Positions 7,833 to 16,655 of a DNA stretch of 64,000 bases are shown piece after piece. The translations under genes were made by a program, and so were the position numbers. Source of the DNA: Jatrophihabitans endophyticus (GTDB lineage: Bacteria > Actinomycetota > Actinomycetes > Mycobacteriales > Jatrophihabitantaceae); assembly GCF_900129455.1 (NCBI RefSeq), contig NZ_FQVU01000001.1, forward strand, positions 372,001 to 436,000, in the 5' to 3' direction. The notes beneath the pieces were generated by a model. The model saw nothing but the letters and a program-made list of their open reading frames with translations. It did no database searches and had not been told where the DNA came from. Positions within the stretch are counted from its first letter, which is position 1. Each line of letters begins with the position of its first letter.

Positions 7833-8687
7833 ATGACTACGAACGAGAGCAACGACAGGGTCTGGCTCGTCACCGGGTGCTCGTCCGGACTGGGCCGCGC
7901 GCTCGCCGACGAGGCGCTGCGGCGCGGCGACCGCGTGGTCGTCACCGCCCGCCGCAGCGAGACGGTAGGCGACCTCGCCGCGGCCCATCCCGGCCGGGCG
8001 CTCCCGCTCGCGCTCGACGTGACCGACGACGCGTCGGTACGCGACGCCGTCGCCGCCGCGGAGGCGCACTTCGGCCGTATCGACGTCGTCGTGAACAACG
8101 CCGGCTACGGCTACCTCGCCGCCGTCGAGGAGGGTGAGGACGAGCCGGTCGCGACGCTGTTCGACACGAACGTGCACGGCGTGGTGCGTGTCCTGAAGGC
8201 GGTGCTGCCCGGGATGCGGCGACGTCGCAGCGGGCGAGTCGTCAACGTCTCGTCCTTCGGCGGCCTGGCCGCGTTCGCCGCGACCGGCTACTACCACGCG
8301 ACCAAGTTCGCCCTGGAGGGCTTGTCCGAGTCCCTGGCCGCCGAGCTCGCCCCGCTCGGCATCGCCGTCACCATCGTCGAACCCGGCGGTATGCGCACCG
8401 ACTGGGCCGGCGCGTCCATGCAGCAGTCCCCCGTCCGCATCGCCGACTACGACGAGACCGCCGGCGCGCGCCGCACGTCGACACTCGCCGTCTCGGGTCG
8501 GCAGCCGGGCGACCCGCGCCGGGCCGCCGCCGCGATCGTCGCCGCCGTCGAGCGGGACGAACCGCCGCTGCGACTGCTCCTCGGCTCCGACGCCCTCGCC
8601 GGTGCCACGGCACGGTGGGAGCGGCTGCGCCGCGAGGCCGACGCCGACGCGCCGCTCACCCGCAGCGCGGATCTGGCCGCGTCGTGA
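7833..8687 (+). CDS. SDR-family NAD(P)-dependent oxidoreductase
   Basis: 284 residues from ATG 7833. The Rossmann motif TGCSSGLG is at residues 14-21, NNAG at 88-91, the catalytic serines near 140 (VNVSSFGG) and YHATK at 154-158, so this is an intact classical SDR. It probably reduces a carbonyl or oxidises an alcohol with NADP(H); the substrate is unknown. It is divergent from a damaged XRE-type regulator gene, and a frameshifted SDR fragment follows it. Confidence 0.88.
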   Translation: MTTNESNDRVWLVTGCSSGLGRALADEALRRGDRVVVTARRSETVGDLAAAHPGRALPLALDVTDDASVRDAVAAAEAHFGRIDVVVNNAGYGYLAAVEEGEDEPVATLFDTNVHGVVRVLKAVLPGMRRRRSGRVVNVSSFGGLAAFAATGYYHATKFALEGLSESLAAELAPLGIAVTIVEPGGMRTDWAGASMQQSPVRIADYDETAGARRTSTLAVSGRQPGDPRRAAAAIVAAVERDEPPLRLLLGSDALAGATARWERLRREADADAPLTRSADLAAS

Positions 8688-8702
8688 CCGGCACCCTATT
8701 CG

Positions 8703-9040
8703 TGGTCGGCGCTCCACCCCGGCGTCGTCGCGACCGTCGGGGTCGTCGGGGACGTGCTCGGCGACCTGCCGGCGAGCGAACGCGGAACGCTGCTGTGCAC
8801 CACGGGTGGCGCCGCGGTCGAGCCGCACTCGGACCGGGCCGTGTCGGCGATCGCGTACGCCGCCGAGTCAATGTCCGTGCGGCTGCTGCACGACACGCTC
8901 GCCCGCTCGGCACGCACGTCGCCCAGGTGACGATGGTCGGTGCGGTCGGCCCCGGCGCGACCCACGAGCCGACGACGATCGCGGAGGAGCTGTGGAACCG
9001 GCACACCCGCCGCGACCAACCGCTCGTCGTGCTGCGCTGA
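8703..9040 (+). pseudogene. C-terminal remnant of a second SDR oxidoreductase, frameshifted
   Basis: The frame starting TGG at 8703 reads LLCTTGGAAVEPHSDRA and AIAYAAESMSVRLLHDTLA, a typical SDR core with the YAAE segment, until it stops at 8930. At 8901-8908 one C seems to be missing: restoring it would continue the reading as APLGTHVAQVTMVGAVGPG, then TIAEELWNRHTRRDQPLVVLR, ending at 9040. The N-terminal NAD-binding half is absent. It is distinct in sequence from the intact SDR just upstream, so it is not a simple tandem copy. Confidence 0.75.
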
Positions 9041-9073
9041 CGAAGCGCCACGCGCGCTACCCGGCCCAACGTT

Positions 9074-10279
9074 TCAGTCGATGCACTTCGCGTCGACGGC
9101 GGTGGGCTTGGGCGTCGAGCGGCGCGACGAGCTTGTCGACTTCGACTTCGACTTCGACTTCGACTTCGACTTCGACGTGTCGGCCCTGCCGATCACCGTG
9201 GCCACGAAGCGTTTGACCTGCTTCGGACTCGCGGTCCCGTCTAGCGACACTGGGATCGTCTTGCCGACGATGTTGTTGGCGGTGAGGTTCTCGAGCTGGC
9301 GGGCGAGATCGAGCAGGTCGAGGTGCCGGTCCAGGTAGACCGAGGTCCGCAGCGCGTCCTTGAGCCGGCGCAGCTCGAACAGGATCCCGACCGAGCCTGC
9401 CACCCGTCGGAACGCGGCCGTCAGGAAGTACTGCTGCCGCTTCACGCGGTCGAAGTCGCCGTTGTCCAGGCCGTGGCGCTGGCGCACGAACTCCAGCGCC
9501 TGCTTCCCGCTGATGTCGTGCCTGCCCTTCTTCAGATGCAGTCCGGAGCCGCCGTCGCTGCCGTGGGCGACGTTGGTCTTATGGCGGTCGTCGACGTCGT
9601 GGCACAGATTGATGGGCACGCCGCCTATCGCGGTGCTGAGGCGGTAGAAGCCGAGCAGGTCGATCTGCACGTAGTGGTCGATGCTCAGCCCGGTGAACGT
9701 GGTGACGGTCTTCAGCAGCAGGTCGGCGCCGGCCTTGCGGGCCTCGGACCGGGCCGCGGGCGGGCTCATGGTCGAGCCGTACCTGCCCATCGCCGCGCTG
9801 TACGCGAGCGCGTACGGTGCGTTCAGCTTGTTCGTGCCGTAGCCGTCGGGGACGTCGACCATGGTGTCGCGCGGCAGCGAGATCAGCGTCGCGCGCGAAC
9901 CGTCGGCGGGCACGTGGACGATCATCATCGTGTCGGTGGCCAGGCTGCCGCCGTCGCGGCCCACGTGGAGGTCCTTGACCTCCTTGTCGCTCATGGTGGA
10001 GCGGTCGTCGTTGCCGACGACGAGGATGTTCTGGTCCTGGCCGTCTATGTCGGGCTGGTCGGGCGTCGCCGGCTCGCCGACGCTGACGTCGAGGCGCGAC
10101 ACGTTCCGGTCGAGGTCGCGGTACTGGTACCAGGTGTAGCCGGCGACCAGCAGCAGCCCGATCGAGACGATCGCGCCGATCACCCGCCCGATGCCGCGGG
10201 CCGCGTACTGACTGCCCCGGCCATCGCCGCGGTGCCGGCCGCGCGGGTCGAGATCCGGCGGCAGCTGCTGTGACGGCAC
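9074..10279 (-). CDS. LytR-CpsA-Psr (LCP) family protein with Ser-Lys repeat tail
   Basis: 401 residues from GTG 10279. A cytoplasmic Arg/Gly-rich head, one membrane helix (VIGAIVSIGLLLVAGYTWY, about 34-52) and an extracellular LCP domain are seen: TDTMMIVHVP, ISLPRDTMVDVP, LNAPYA and ALEFVRQRHGL. LCP enzymes transfer undecaprenyl-linked polymers such as arabinogalactan or teichoic acid to peptidoglycan. The C-terminus ends in six Ser-Lys units and Ser/Arg/Lys-rich sequence, a basic tail that could bind wall polymers. No ATG or good Shine-Dalgarno is found upstream, so the start is less sure. The gene is flanked by an SDR remnant and a VOC gene. Confidence 0.85.
   Translation of the reverse strand: MPSQQLPPDLDPRGRHRGDGRGSQYAARGIGRVIGAIVSIGLLLVAGYTWYQYRDLDRNVSRLDVSVGEPATPDQPDIDGQDQNILVVGNDDRSTMSDKEVKDLHVGRDGGSLATDTMMIVHVPADGSRATLISLPRDTMVDVPDGYGTNKLNAPYALAYSAAMGRYGSTMSPPAARSEARKAGADLLLKTVTTFTGLSIDHYVQIDLLGFYRLSTAIGGVPINLCHDVDDRHKTNVAHGSDGGSGLHLKKGRHDISGKQALEFVRQRHGLDNGDFDRVKRQQYFLTAAFRRVAGSVGILFELRRLKDALRTSVYLDRHLDLLDLARQLENLTANNIVGKTIPVSLDGTASPKQVKRFVATVIGRADTSKSKSKSKSKSKSTSSSRRSTPKPTAVDAKCID
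9137..9176. repeat. Hexanucleotide tandem repeat (TTCGAC)6
   Basis: Six perfect TTCGAC units at 9141-9176, preceded by a partial CGAC, within the 3' end of the LCP gene. On the coding strand they encode the Ser-Lys repeat; slippage would change tail length without a frameshift. Confidence 0.9.
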
Positions 10280-10352
10280 CGGGGGACCGTACAGAACCGG
10301 CCATGCGAAGGCGCTGAGCCGCGTGCGCCGGTCGGGCGACGGCGCCGGTCGG

Positions 10353-10721
10353 TCAGGCCCGCTCGTGGAGCGTGACGTGGTAGCCGTCGGGATCGGCGAA
10401 GGTGAACGTGCGGCCGAACGGTCCGTCGATCGGTGCCGCGACGATGATGTGACCGTCGGCGGCGAGCGCGTCGTGGATCGCCTGGACGTCGGTGGCGTGC
10501 AGCCAGATCGCGGCGCCGATGCCGGGTCGGGCCACCGAGTCGAGGTCGGTGCCGGGCACGACGTCGCGGACCGCGAAGGCGACCGGCTTCGTGTCGAAGA
10601 CGACGGCGTGCGGCGGCCCGGCCGGCGAGCGCACGAGGCCGAGGTACTGCTCGTAGAACGCCTGCGACGTGTCGAGGTCGCGCACCTGCAGGGAGATGAA
10701 GTCGGGGCCGGTGGCGGGCAT
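10353..10721 (-). CDS. VOC-family (glyoxalase-fold) protein
   Basis: 122 residues from ATG 10721, preceded by AAGGAG at a good distance. The layout FISLQVRDLDTSQAFYEQYLGL and TFADPDGYHVTLHE is the two beta-alpha-beta-beta-beta modules of the VOC superfamily in one chain, with the C-terminal metal ligand glutamate. Family members include dioxygenases, lyases and resistance proteins; the substrate is not known. It is divergent from a MarR regulator, and two palindromic sites lie between them, so it is probably under MarR control. Confidence 0.85.
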   Translation of the reverse strand: MPATGPDFISLQVRDLDTSQAFYEQYLGLVRSPAGPPHAVVFDTKPVAFAVRDVVPGTDLDSVARPGIGAAIWLHATDVQAIHDALAADGHIIVAAPIDGPFGRTFTFADPDGYHVTLHERA

Positions 10722-10741
10722 GGTGCTGCTCCTTCGCTGTA

Positions 10742-10757
10742 TGTCAGATATCTGACA
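10742..10757. promoter_or_regulatory. Operator 1: perfect palindrome TGTCAGATATCTGACA
   Basis: A 16-bp perfect palindrome in the 63-bp region between the VOC and MarR starts. It shares the TGTCAG/CTGACA arms with the site centred 28 bp away. Likely MarR operator. Confidence 0.8.
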
Positions 10758-10768
10758 CACGCCAACGT

Positions 10769-10786
10769 ATGTCAGACTGCTGACAT
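10769..10786. promoter_or_regulatory. Operator 2: ATGTCAG-N4-CTGACAT overlapping the MarR start
   Basis: 7-bp perfect arms separated by ACTG. The right arm ends inside the ATG of the MarR gene at 10785. Binding here would block the regulator's own expression. Confidence 0.8.
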
Positions 10787-11234
10787 GAGTCAAGACGGCG
10801 TCGGCGTCGACCTGCAGACCTCACTGGGCTACCTGCTCAAGGAGGCGTCGAGCGCCCTCCGCGCCGCGATGGAGGAGGTGCTGCGCCCCCTCGGCATGAC
10901 CGTGACGCACTACTCCTGTCTGGAGCTGCTCGCCCAGCGCCCGGGCCTGTCGAACTCCGACCTCGCCCGCGGCGCCTTCGTGACGCGCCAGTCGATGAAC
11001 GTGCTGCTGCAGGCCCTGGAACGCGACGGCTTCGTCACCCGTCCCGCCGAGGCTCCCGTCGGCAAGGCACTCCCCACGCGGTTGACCCCGCGCGGCCGTC
11101 GCAGCCTCGCCAAGGCCACCGTCGCCGTCCGCTCCGTCGAGCTCCGGATGCTGGCGGGCATGACCGCCACCGAGCAGTCCCAGGCCTTCCGCGCCCTGCA
11201 GAGCATGGTCCGCTCCCTGCGCGACGATGCGTGA
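10785..11234 (+). CDS. MarR-family transcriptional regulator
   Basis: 149 residues from ATG 10785. The winged-helix core is seen as THYSCLELLAQRPGLSNSDLA (recognition region FVTRQSMNVLLQALERDGFV) and the wing PVGKALPTRLTPRGRR. These proteins bind palindromes as dimers and release them when a small ligand binds. The gene probably represses itself and the divergent VOC gene through the two operators at 10742 and 10769. The short or absent leader fits a leaderless transcript. Confidence 0.9.
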   Translation: MSQDGVGVDLQTSLGYLLKEASSALRAAMEEVLRPLGMTVTHYSCLELLAQRPGLSNSDLARGAFVTRQSMNVLLQALERDGFVTRPAEAPVGKALPTRLTPRGRRSLAKATVAVRSVELRMLAGMTATEQSQAFRALQSMVRSLRDDA

Positions 11235-11253
11235 TCACTGACCCCGGTCCCGG

Positions 11254-13671
11254 TCAGCGGCGGACGGTCTTGCGCGCCGTGCGGCTGTTTCCGGCATGGT
11301 CGGTGACCGAGGCCCGATAGGTGATCACGTGGGCACGGACCGTCCGAACGAGGGCGGTGCGGGCGACACCCGACTGGTCGTCCCGCACGACCAGGCTGGC
11401 CTTGGGCAGCCGGCGCGTCCCGCTCGGGACCGTGCCCAGCACGATCCGCACGGTCGGCGCGACACGATCCACGGCGACCGTGGCGGACGCGGTCGCCCTG
11501 CCGCCGTCGTTCGCGGCGATGGTCCTGGCGACGACGGTCACCCCGCTCGCCGCCACCGTCACCGGCGCCGGGCAGGACCCCGCCAGCGACGCGCTGCCGG
11601 GCGTGCAGGTGAACCGCACGGTCGCGGGCCCGGTGAACCACCCTGCCCGTCGATGCCCGGTCACCGTTGCCGTGATCCTCGGGTCGACGGCGCGAACGGC
11701 GATGTGGATCGAGGTGGGCGCCGCGGCGAGGTAGTCGTCGTCGCCGGCCTGCTGGGCGGTGACGGTGCAGGTTCCCACCGCGTCCAGATGTACCCGCACG
11801 CCGTCGACGGTGCAGCCGTCGCCGACCAGCACGACGGGCTGTCCGGATGCGCCGCCGCTGCTGGAGATCGTGAGGGTGCCACCGACCGATCCGCTCCGAG
11901 CCGCGGTCAGGACGATGCGCTGTGGGGCGCGAGCGACGTCGACGGTCCGTTGGATCTGGGGAGCAGCGTCGTAGTGGTCGTCGCCGTCCTGCCATGCCGT
12001 GATGACGCAACGGCCGGCATGCTCGAAGCTGACCGTGCGGCCCAGCACCGAACAGTTGTCGTCCCCGACTATCTGCAGGGGCCGCGTCGAACCGCCCCGG
12101 CTCGTCGGCGGTATGCGATAGGTGCCACCGACCATGGGCGCGGCCGGTGCGACGGTGACGTCGACGGTCTGCGGCGCCCTCGTCACTCCGATCGCGTAGT
12201 TGCCGGTCACGGACCGGCCGTCCGCGTCGGTGACGGTGACGGTGAACGTCGTCGGCGCGCCGGTCGGCGTCACCGCGGTGGGGGTTCCCTCGAGGGTGCC
12301 GTCGGCGTGCAGGGCGAGACCGGCCGGCAGTGTGCCGGCCGTGCGCGCGAAGGTGTAGGTGCCGCTGCCGCCGGCTGCGTCGAGGCGGGCGTGGTAGGTC
12401 GTGCCGTAGCTACCGTCGGGGAGGTCGCGCGTGGTCAGCGAGAGCGCTGATCCGACCGACAGCCGCAGCGGCGTGTCGGTGGTGGCAGGCAGGTAGCCGA
12501 ACGAACCGCTGTAGGCGGCGGTCACGTGGTGGTCGCCGGCTGACGCGAGCGTCGTGGTGCAGACCGCCGTGCCGTTCTCGTCGATCGCTCGTGCGTCGCA
12601 GTCGCTGATCGTGCCGTCCGCGTCGGAGAACGCGACCGTTCCCCGTCCCGGGCCGCTCACGCCGTCGACGGTCGCGGTCAACACCACCTGGTCGCCGGCG
12701 ACGACGCCGGTGGCCGGGCTGGCGGCCAGCGTCAGGTCGGGCTGCGTCTTGGTCCAACTGAAGACGACGTCACCGTCCCTGTCGTCTCCCATGCCGAACG
12801 TCGCGTCGGTCGCGCGAGTGGGGTCGACGTAACTGGAGCCGGCGCCGCCACCGCCGGTGTGTCCACCGCCGCCGCCGCTGTACCAGCCGCCGCCACCGCC
12901 GCCACCGCCGTCGGTGCGCTCGTCGGCGTAGGTGCTCCGATCGTTGCGGTAGACGCTGCCCGTGCCACCCAGCGGCAGCCGGCTGACCCCGGAGGCGGGC
13001 CCGTCGCCGTCGCCGCCGGATCCCAGATCCGTTCCGTCGGCATCGTGGAGGTCGCCCCCGCTGCCCGGCGAGTCCTGCGTGCCACCGGTCGCGGCGGTGC
13101 CCGGGTCTGCGCGCGGCGGGTCACCCTGGCCGCCCGTCTCGCCGGCGTCGCCGCCGGCTGCGCCGGTACCGCTGCTGCCACCGCCACCGCCGGCGGCGAC
13201 GAGAGGGCGCGACTCGGTGTCGGCGAAGACGAACGAGCCGCCACCGCCGCTGCCGGCCTGCGAGTTCGGGTCGACCGGTCCGCCGCCGCCCGCGGCGCGG
13301 CGGGACGTGCCGCCGAGGATGCCGCGCGCGCCGGTCACGATGGTCAGGCGTTCACCGGGGACGACGGTGACGTCTGCGGTCACGGCCGCCCCCCGCCCGA
13401 CGAGGAAGCCGCCGCCGGACGCGCCGTCGACCCGCACGTGCATCGTCTCGACGTTGGCCGGGACCTCGAAGGTCTGCAGGTTCTCGTCGAAGTCGAACCT
13501 CACGGAGCACGCGTCTGCCGTCGGCGTACACGTGTCGAGCGTGTCCGCGGCTGCCGGCCGCGCCGCGGCGACACCCACTCCCGCCACGGCAACGACAGCG
13601 GTCAGCAGGGCCGACGACGACCGGCGTAACCCGCAGGTGACGCCGCCCGACGTGGAACGCGGGATGTGCAC
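11254..13671 (-). CDS. Large secreted glycine-rich protein with Ig-like domains
   Basis: 805 residues with a classical signal peptide (hydrophobic stretch ALLTAVVAVAGVGVAA, cleavage near residue 42 after an Ala-rich site). Residues about 50-310 are a glycine-rich domain with GGGGGGGWYSGGGGGHTGG and ending SSYVDP, as in Gly_rich_2-type surface proteins. Then follow an Ig-like domain (about 315-405), a He_PIG putative Ig domain (about 405-497, with LPAGLALHADGTLEGTP), two related beta repeats (about 500-660) and a C-terminal Ig-like part ending in DHAGNSRTARKTVRR. There is no LPXTG or C-terminal membrane helix, so it may be released or held non-covalently. Likely a surface or adhesion protein. 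Confidence 0.8.
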   Translation of the reverse strand: MHIPRSTSGGVTCGLRRSSSALLTAVVAVAGVGVAAARPAAADTLDTCTPTADACSVRFDFDENLQTFEVPANVETMHVRVDGASGGGFLVGRGAAVTADVTVVPGERLTIVTGARGILGGTSRRAAGGGGPVDPNSQAGSGGGGSFVFADTESRPLVAAGGGGGSSGTGAAGGDAGETGGQGDPPRADPGTAATGGTQDSPGSGGDLHDADGTDLGSGGDGDGPASGVSRLPLGGTGSVYRNDRSTYADERTDGGGGGGGGWYSGGGGGHTGGGGAGSSYVDPTRATDATFGMGDDRDGDVVFSWTKTQPDLTLAASPATGVVAGDQVVLTATVDGVSGPGRGTVAFSDADGTISDCDARAIDENGTAVCTTTLASAGDHHVTAAYSGSFGYLPATTDTPLRLSVGSALSLTTRDLPDGSYGTTYHARLDAAGGSGTYTFARTAGTLPAGLALHADGTLEGTPTAVTPTGAPTTFTVTVTDADGRSVTGNYAIGVTRAPQTVDVTVAPAAPMVGGTYRIPPTSRGGSTRPLQIVGDDNCSVLGRTVSFEHAGRCVITAWQDGDDHYDAAPQIQRTVDVARAPQRIVLTAARSGSVGGTLTISSSGGASGQPVVLVGDGCTVDGVRVHLDAVGTCTVTAQQAGDDDYLAAAPTSIHIAVRAVDPRITATVTGHRRAGWFTGPATVRFTCTPGSASLAGSCPAPVTVAASGVTVVARTIAANDGGRATASATVAVDRVAPTVRIVLGTVPSGTRRLPKASLVVRDDQSGVARTALVRTVRAHVITYRASVTDHAGNSRTARKTVRR

Positions 13672-13767
13672 GAGACTCCGTCGACGTCGCAGTGGTCATC
13701 TGACGAGTAGCCCATCGGCCGCTGCGGCGAGCAGTTGAGCCGGTCGACGGGTTGGGATCTGCCGTCC

Positions 13768-14631
13768 TCAGATGCCGAGCGCCCGTTCGGCGAGTGCGAT
13801 GCAGGCACCCAGGTAGCGAGTCACCGTGGTGACATCCGAGGCCCGAGCAGCGACGGTGCGCGCCCCGGCGCGTGTGGCACCGGGGACGAGCGCTGCCCAC
13901 TCGGCCATCGGCGAGGTCAGGAAGTCGATCTCCACGTCGAAGGGTGGGTCCGGCACGAACGGCGCTGGCAACGGCGCGGTCAACGCTGCCGTGGTCGCCT
14001 CGGCCAGTCGACGACGGGCCTCGGCCGGTGAGAGGCTGCGAGCAGCCCGGTAGCCGAGCCCGGTCTTGACCGCAACGGTCGTGACGTCGGGCACGAGCTC
14101 GCGGGCCTGCGCACAGGTGATGTCGTCGCCGGCGACCAGGACCAGCGGCACGCCGTGACTGCCGAGCACGGCCGTGTTGGTCTCGGTCTCACCCCAGTCC
14201 TGCCCGTCGACGCGGATGCCGGACACGACCGAGCTGTTGAAGCTGTGTTCGAGCACGCCCGACGTCGTGCCGGCCCGCGCGTGGTAGCCGACGAAGATCC
14301 CCGCGTCGAAGCCGGCCTCGATACCGAACGTCATCGCGGGCATCTTGCCCGAACCGGTCTGCAGCTCGGCACGCTCGTCGAGCCGGTCGGGCAGCAGGTT
14401 GCACAGATCGCCGTGCGAGTCGTTGACCACCACTCGCTCGGCTCCGGCGTCGAACGCGGCTCGCACCACGCTGTCGGCCTCCGCGGTCATCAGGCCGCGG
14501 GCCCACTCGTAGTCGGTCTGGCCGCGCCACACCTGGCGCCGGTCGGTGATGCCGGCGATGCCCTCCATGTCGACCGAGACGAAGATCCTCGACGGCGAGG
14601 CAGCGCGTTGCGACGGTCGTGACGAGCTCAT
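13768..14631 (-). CDS. M55-family D-aminopeptidase (DppA-like)
   Basis: 287 residues from ATG 14631, with AAGGAG just upstream. The N-terminal FVSVDMEGIAGI carries the paired D/E zinc ligands of M55 peptidases; VVNDSHGD, YHARAGT and LEHSFNS supply the histidines, and ETETNTAVLG the conserved acidic residue. DppA hydrolyses D-Ala-containing peptides and assembles as a decamer. No dpp transporter is adjacent. It is divergent from a secreted hydrolase gene, with a 295-bp gap. Confidence 0.88.
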   Translation of the reverse strand: MSSSRPSQRAASPSRIFVSVDMEGIAGITDRRQVWRGQTDYEWARGLMTAEADSVVRAAFDAGAERVVVNDSHGDLCNLLPDRLDERAELQTGSGKMPAMTFGIEAGFDAGIFVGYHARAGTTSGVLEHSFNSSVVSGIRVDGQDWGETETNTAVLGSHGVPLVLVAGDDITCAQARELVPDVTTVAVKTGLGYRAARSLSPAEARRRLAEATTAALTAPLPAPFVPDPPFDVEIDFLTSPMAEWAALVPGATRAGARTVAARASDVTTVTRYLGACIALAERALGI

Positions 14632-14926
14632 CGATCTCCTTGCTGGCCGGCCGGTCGTGATGCCGTGACCGTTCCGCACCAACCCGCTGCGGTGTTCGTG
14701 CCGGAGCACGACACTGGACCGTGTCATTCGTCGGCCCGGCACTCGCGACGACGCCGATGTCGGTGCGTCGCTGCGCGTCCTCGGGGCCCGGTCGCGATCT
14801 TGTCGTCAACGGCAAGATCCCGTGTCCAGTTTCGTCCGAATACACCATTTCCTCCCGTCGTGCAGGCCGGACGATTCGGGGGTTGGCGGCAGACCTGCCG
14901 CGAACACCGACTCGGAGGTGACAGTG
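14632..14926. other. Divergent intergenic region between the M55 peptidase and the secreted hydrolase
   Basis: 295 bp with promoters expected in both directions. An inverted repeat GATCTTG (14796-14802) / CAAGATC (14813-14819) with a 10-bp spacer is a candidate regulator site. GGAGG at 14914-14918 is the ribosome site of the + strand gene. I see no coding potential. Confidence 0.4.
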
Positions 14927-16537
14927 ATGCGACTACGAGTGTTCGCGGGCGCTGCGGCGGCGTGCGGTGTACTCGCCCTCGGCGTGGTCCCGGCCCAGGC
15001 GGCGGGGGCCGCCCGCGCCGGGCAGGCTGCGCAGGCCCTGACCTGGCAGACGTGCAAGAGCCCGACGACGACGGGTGCGGCGCTCGACCAGTGCGCGACC
15101 CTGCAGGTCCCGCTCAGCTACGCCGACCCCGGTGGGGCCAAGATCGGGATCGCGGTGATCCGGCACCGGGCCACCGACCAGGCCCACAGGATCGGCTCGC
15201 TGCTCTGGAACCCCGGTGGACCGGGTGGCTCGGGCACCGCCAGCCAGGACTTCGCCTATCCCTACTTCCCCGCCGCCGTCCGCGCCCGGTTCGACATCGT
15301 CAGCTTCGACCCGCGCGGCATCGGCAACAGCAGTCAGCTGCAGTGCTTCGACACCCCGGAGCAGGAGAACGCCGCGCTGGCCACGGTGCCGGCGGCCCTG
15401 TTCCCTGCCAACGCGACGGAGGAGAAGCAGGAGATCGCCGCCTGGGGCACGTTCGCGAAGGCGTGCCACGACCACGGCGGACCCATCCAGTACCACATGG
15501 GCACGGCCAACGTGGCCCGCGACGTGGACGCCATCCGCGCCGCGGTCGGCGATGCCACGCTGAACTACTGGGGACCGTCCTACGGCAGCTACCTCGGTGA
15601 GACCTACGCCAACCTGTTCCCGCAGAACGTCGGACACATCGTGCTCGACGGCAATGTCTCGCCGAAGGAGTGGAACGACGCCGCCGCGGGTGCCACGTTC
15701 GGCACCTTCGACCGGCTGAACTCCGCCCAGGGCACCGAGGTGGCCCTGCAGATGTTCCTGTCGCAGTGCGGATCGGCCGGCGCAGCCAAGTGCGCGTTCG
15801 CAGCGGGCTCGCCCATCGCCACCGCAGCGAAGTACCAGCTGCTGCTCAGGCAGCTCGACGCCCGTCCGGCCACCGTCAACGGCACCACCTTCACGCGCTC
15901 GCTCACCGTCACCACGACGGCCGGTGGTCTGGAGTACCAGAACGCCAACCCGATCTCGACCGGGTGGGCGGGGCTCGCCACCCAGCTGCAGGCCATCTGG
16001 ACGGCCAGCACGAGCGCGTCCGGCGCGACGAACGCCCCGGGGGTGACGATGACCGTGCCGAATCGATCGGCCACGAAGCTCGCCGGTGCGTTCGCCCCGT
16101 CCATCGTCGAGGGCACGTACGGGGTGCTGTGCTCCGAGAGCCCGAACCCGGCCGACCCGAACAGCTACCAGGCGCAGTCGGCGCGGGCCAACAAGGAACA
16201 GTCCCCGTCGGGCTTCGGCTCGCTGTGGACGTGGCAGGCCGAGCCGTGTGCCCAGTGGCAGGCGCGCGACGCCGAGCGTTACACCGGCCCGTTCGACAAG
16301 AAGACGCCGCCGCTGCTGGCGATTGGCACCAAGGGCGACACCAACACTGCCTACACCTCGACGCTGAAGCTGCCGTCGCAGCTGAACAACGTGCACATCA
16401 TCACCGAGGACGGCGGCGGCCACACCGCACTGTTCAACCCGAGCTCGTGCATCCTCGACGCGGCCAGCAGCTACTACATCAACGGCACCCTGCCCGCAGC
16501 GGGCACGGTCTGCCAGCAGGACAAGCCGCCCTTCTAG
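14927..16537 (+). CDS. Secreted alpha/beta hydrolase, tripeptidyl-aminopeptidase-like
   Basis: 536 residues from ATG 14927, with GGAGG 9 bp upstream. A signal peptide ends near residue 25 (VVPAQA-AG). LLWNPGGPGGSG, DPRGIGNS and the nucleophile elbow GPSYG (Ser218) are the signature of the secreted S33/TAP family. The C-terminal part has the catalytic Asp region GTKGDTNT and the His in GGGHTAL. Such enzymes cleave N-terminal peptides or esters outside the cell. A 14-bp hairpin terminator follows. Confidence 0.88.
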   Translation: MRLRVFAGAAAACGVLALGVVPAQAAGAARAGQAAQALTWQTCKSPTTTGAALDQCATLQVPLSYADPGGAKIGIAVIRHRATDQAHRIGSLLWNPGGPGGSGTASQDFAYPYFPAAVRARFDIVSFDPRGIGNSSQLQCFDTPEQENAALATVPAALFPANATEEKQEIAAWGTFAKACHDHGGPIQYHMGTANVARDVDAIRAAVGDATLNYWGPSYGSYLGETYANLFPQNVGHIVLDGNVSPKEWNDAAAGATFGTFDRLNSAQGTEVALQMFLSQCGSAGAAKCAFAAGSPIATAAKYQLLLRQLDARPATVNGTTFTRSLTVTTTAGGLEYQNANPISTGWAGLATQLQAIWTASTSASGATNAPGVTMTVPNRSATKLAGAFAPSIVEGTYGVLCSESPNPADPNSYQAQSARANKEQSPSGFGSLWTWQAEPCAQWQARDAERYTGPFDKKTPPLLAIGTKGDTNTAYTSTLKLPSQLNNVHIITEDGGGHTALFNPSSCILDAASSYYINGTLPAAGTVCQQDKPPF

Positions 16538-16608
16538 TCACCTGGCTGGCCAGCCGCGTGTGCGCGCCAGGACCCGACGCGCTGCTGCTGAGTCAGGGGT
16601 TCGCTCAC

Positions 16609-16642
16609 GGCCCGGTCGGATGCCGACGCATCCGACCGGGCC
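16609..16642 (+). terminator. Strong hairpin terminator after the secreted hydrolase
   Basis: 14-bp perfect stem (16609-16622 and 16629-16642) with a 6-base loop, followed by AACTTCCATT. It separates the hydrolase from the toxin-antitoxin operon. Confidence 0.75.
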
Positions 16643-16655
16643 AACTTCCATTGGT

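Noticed and set aside
14665-15600. Plus-strand frame across the M55/hydrolase gap
   Set aside because: Shadow of the secreted hydrolase in another frame; no motifs.
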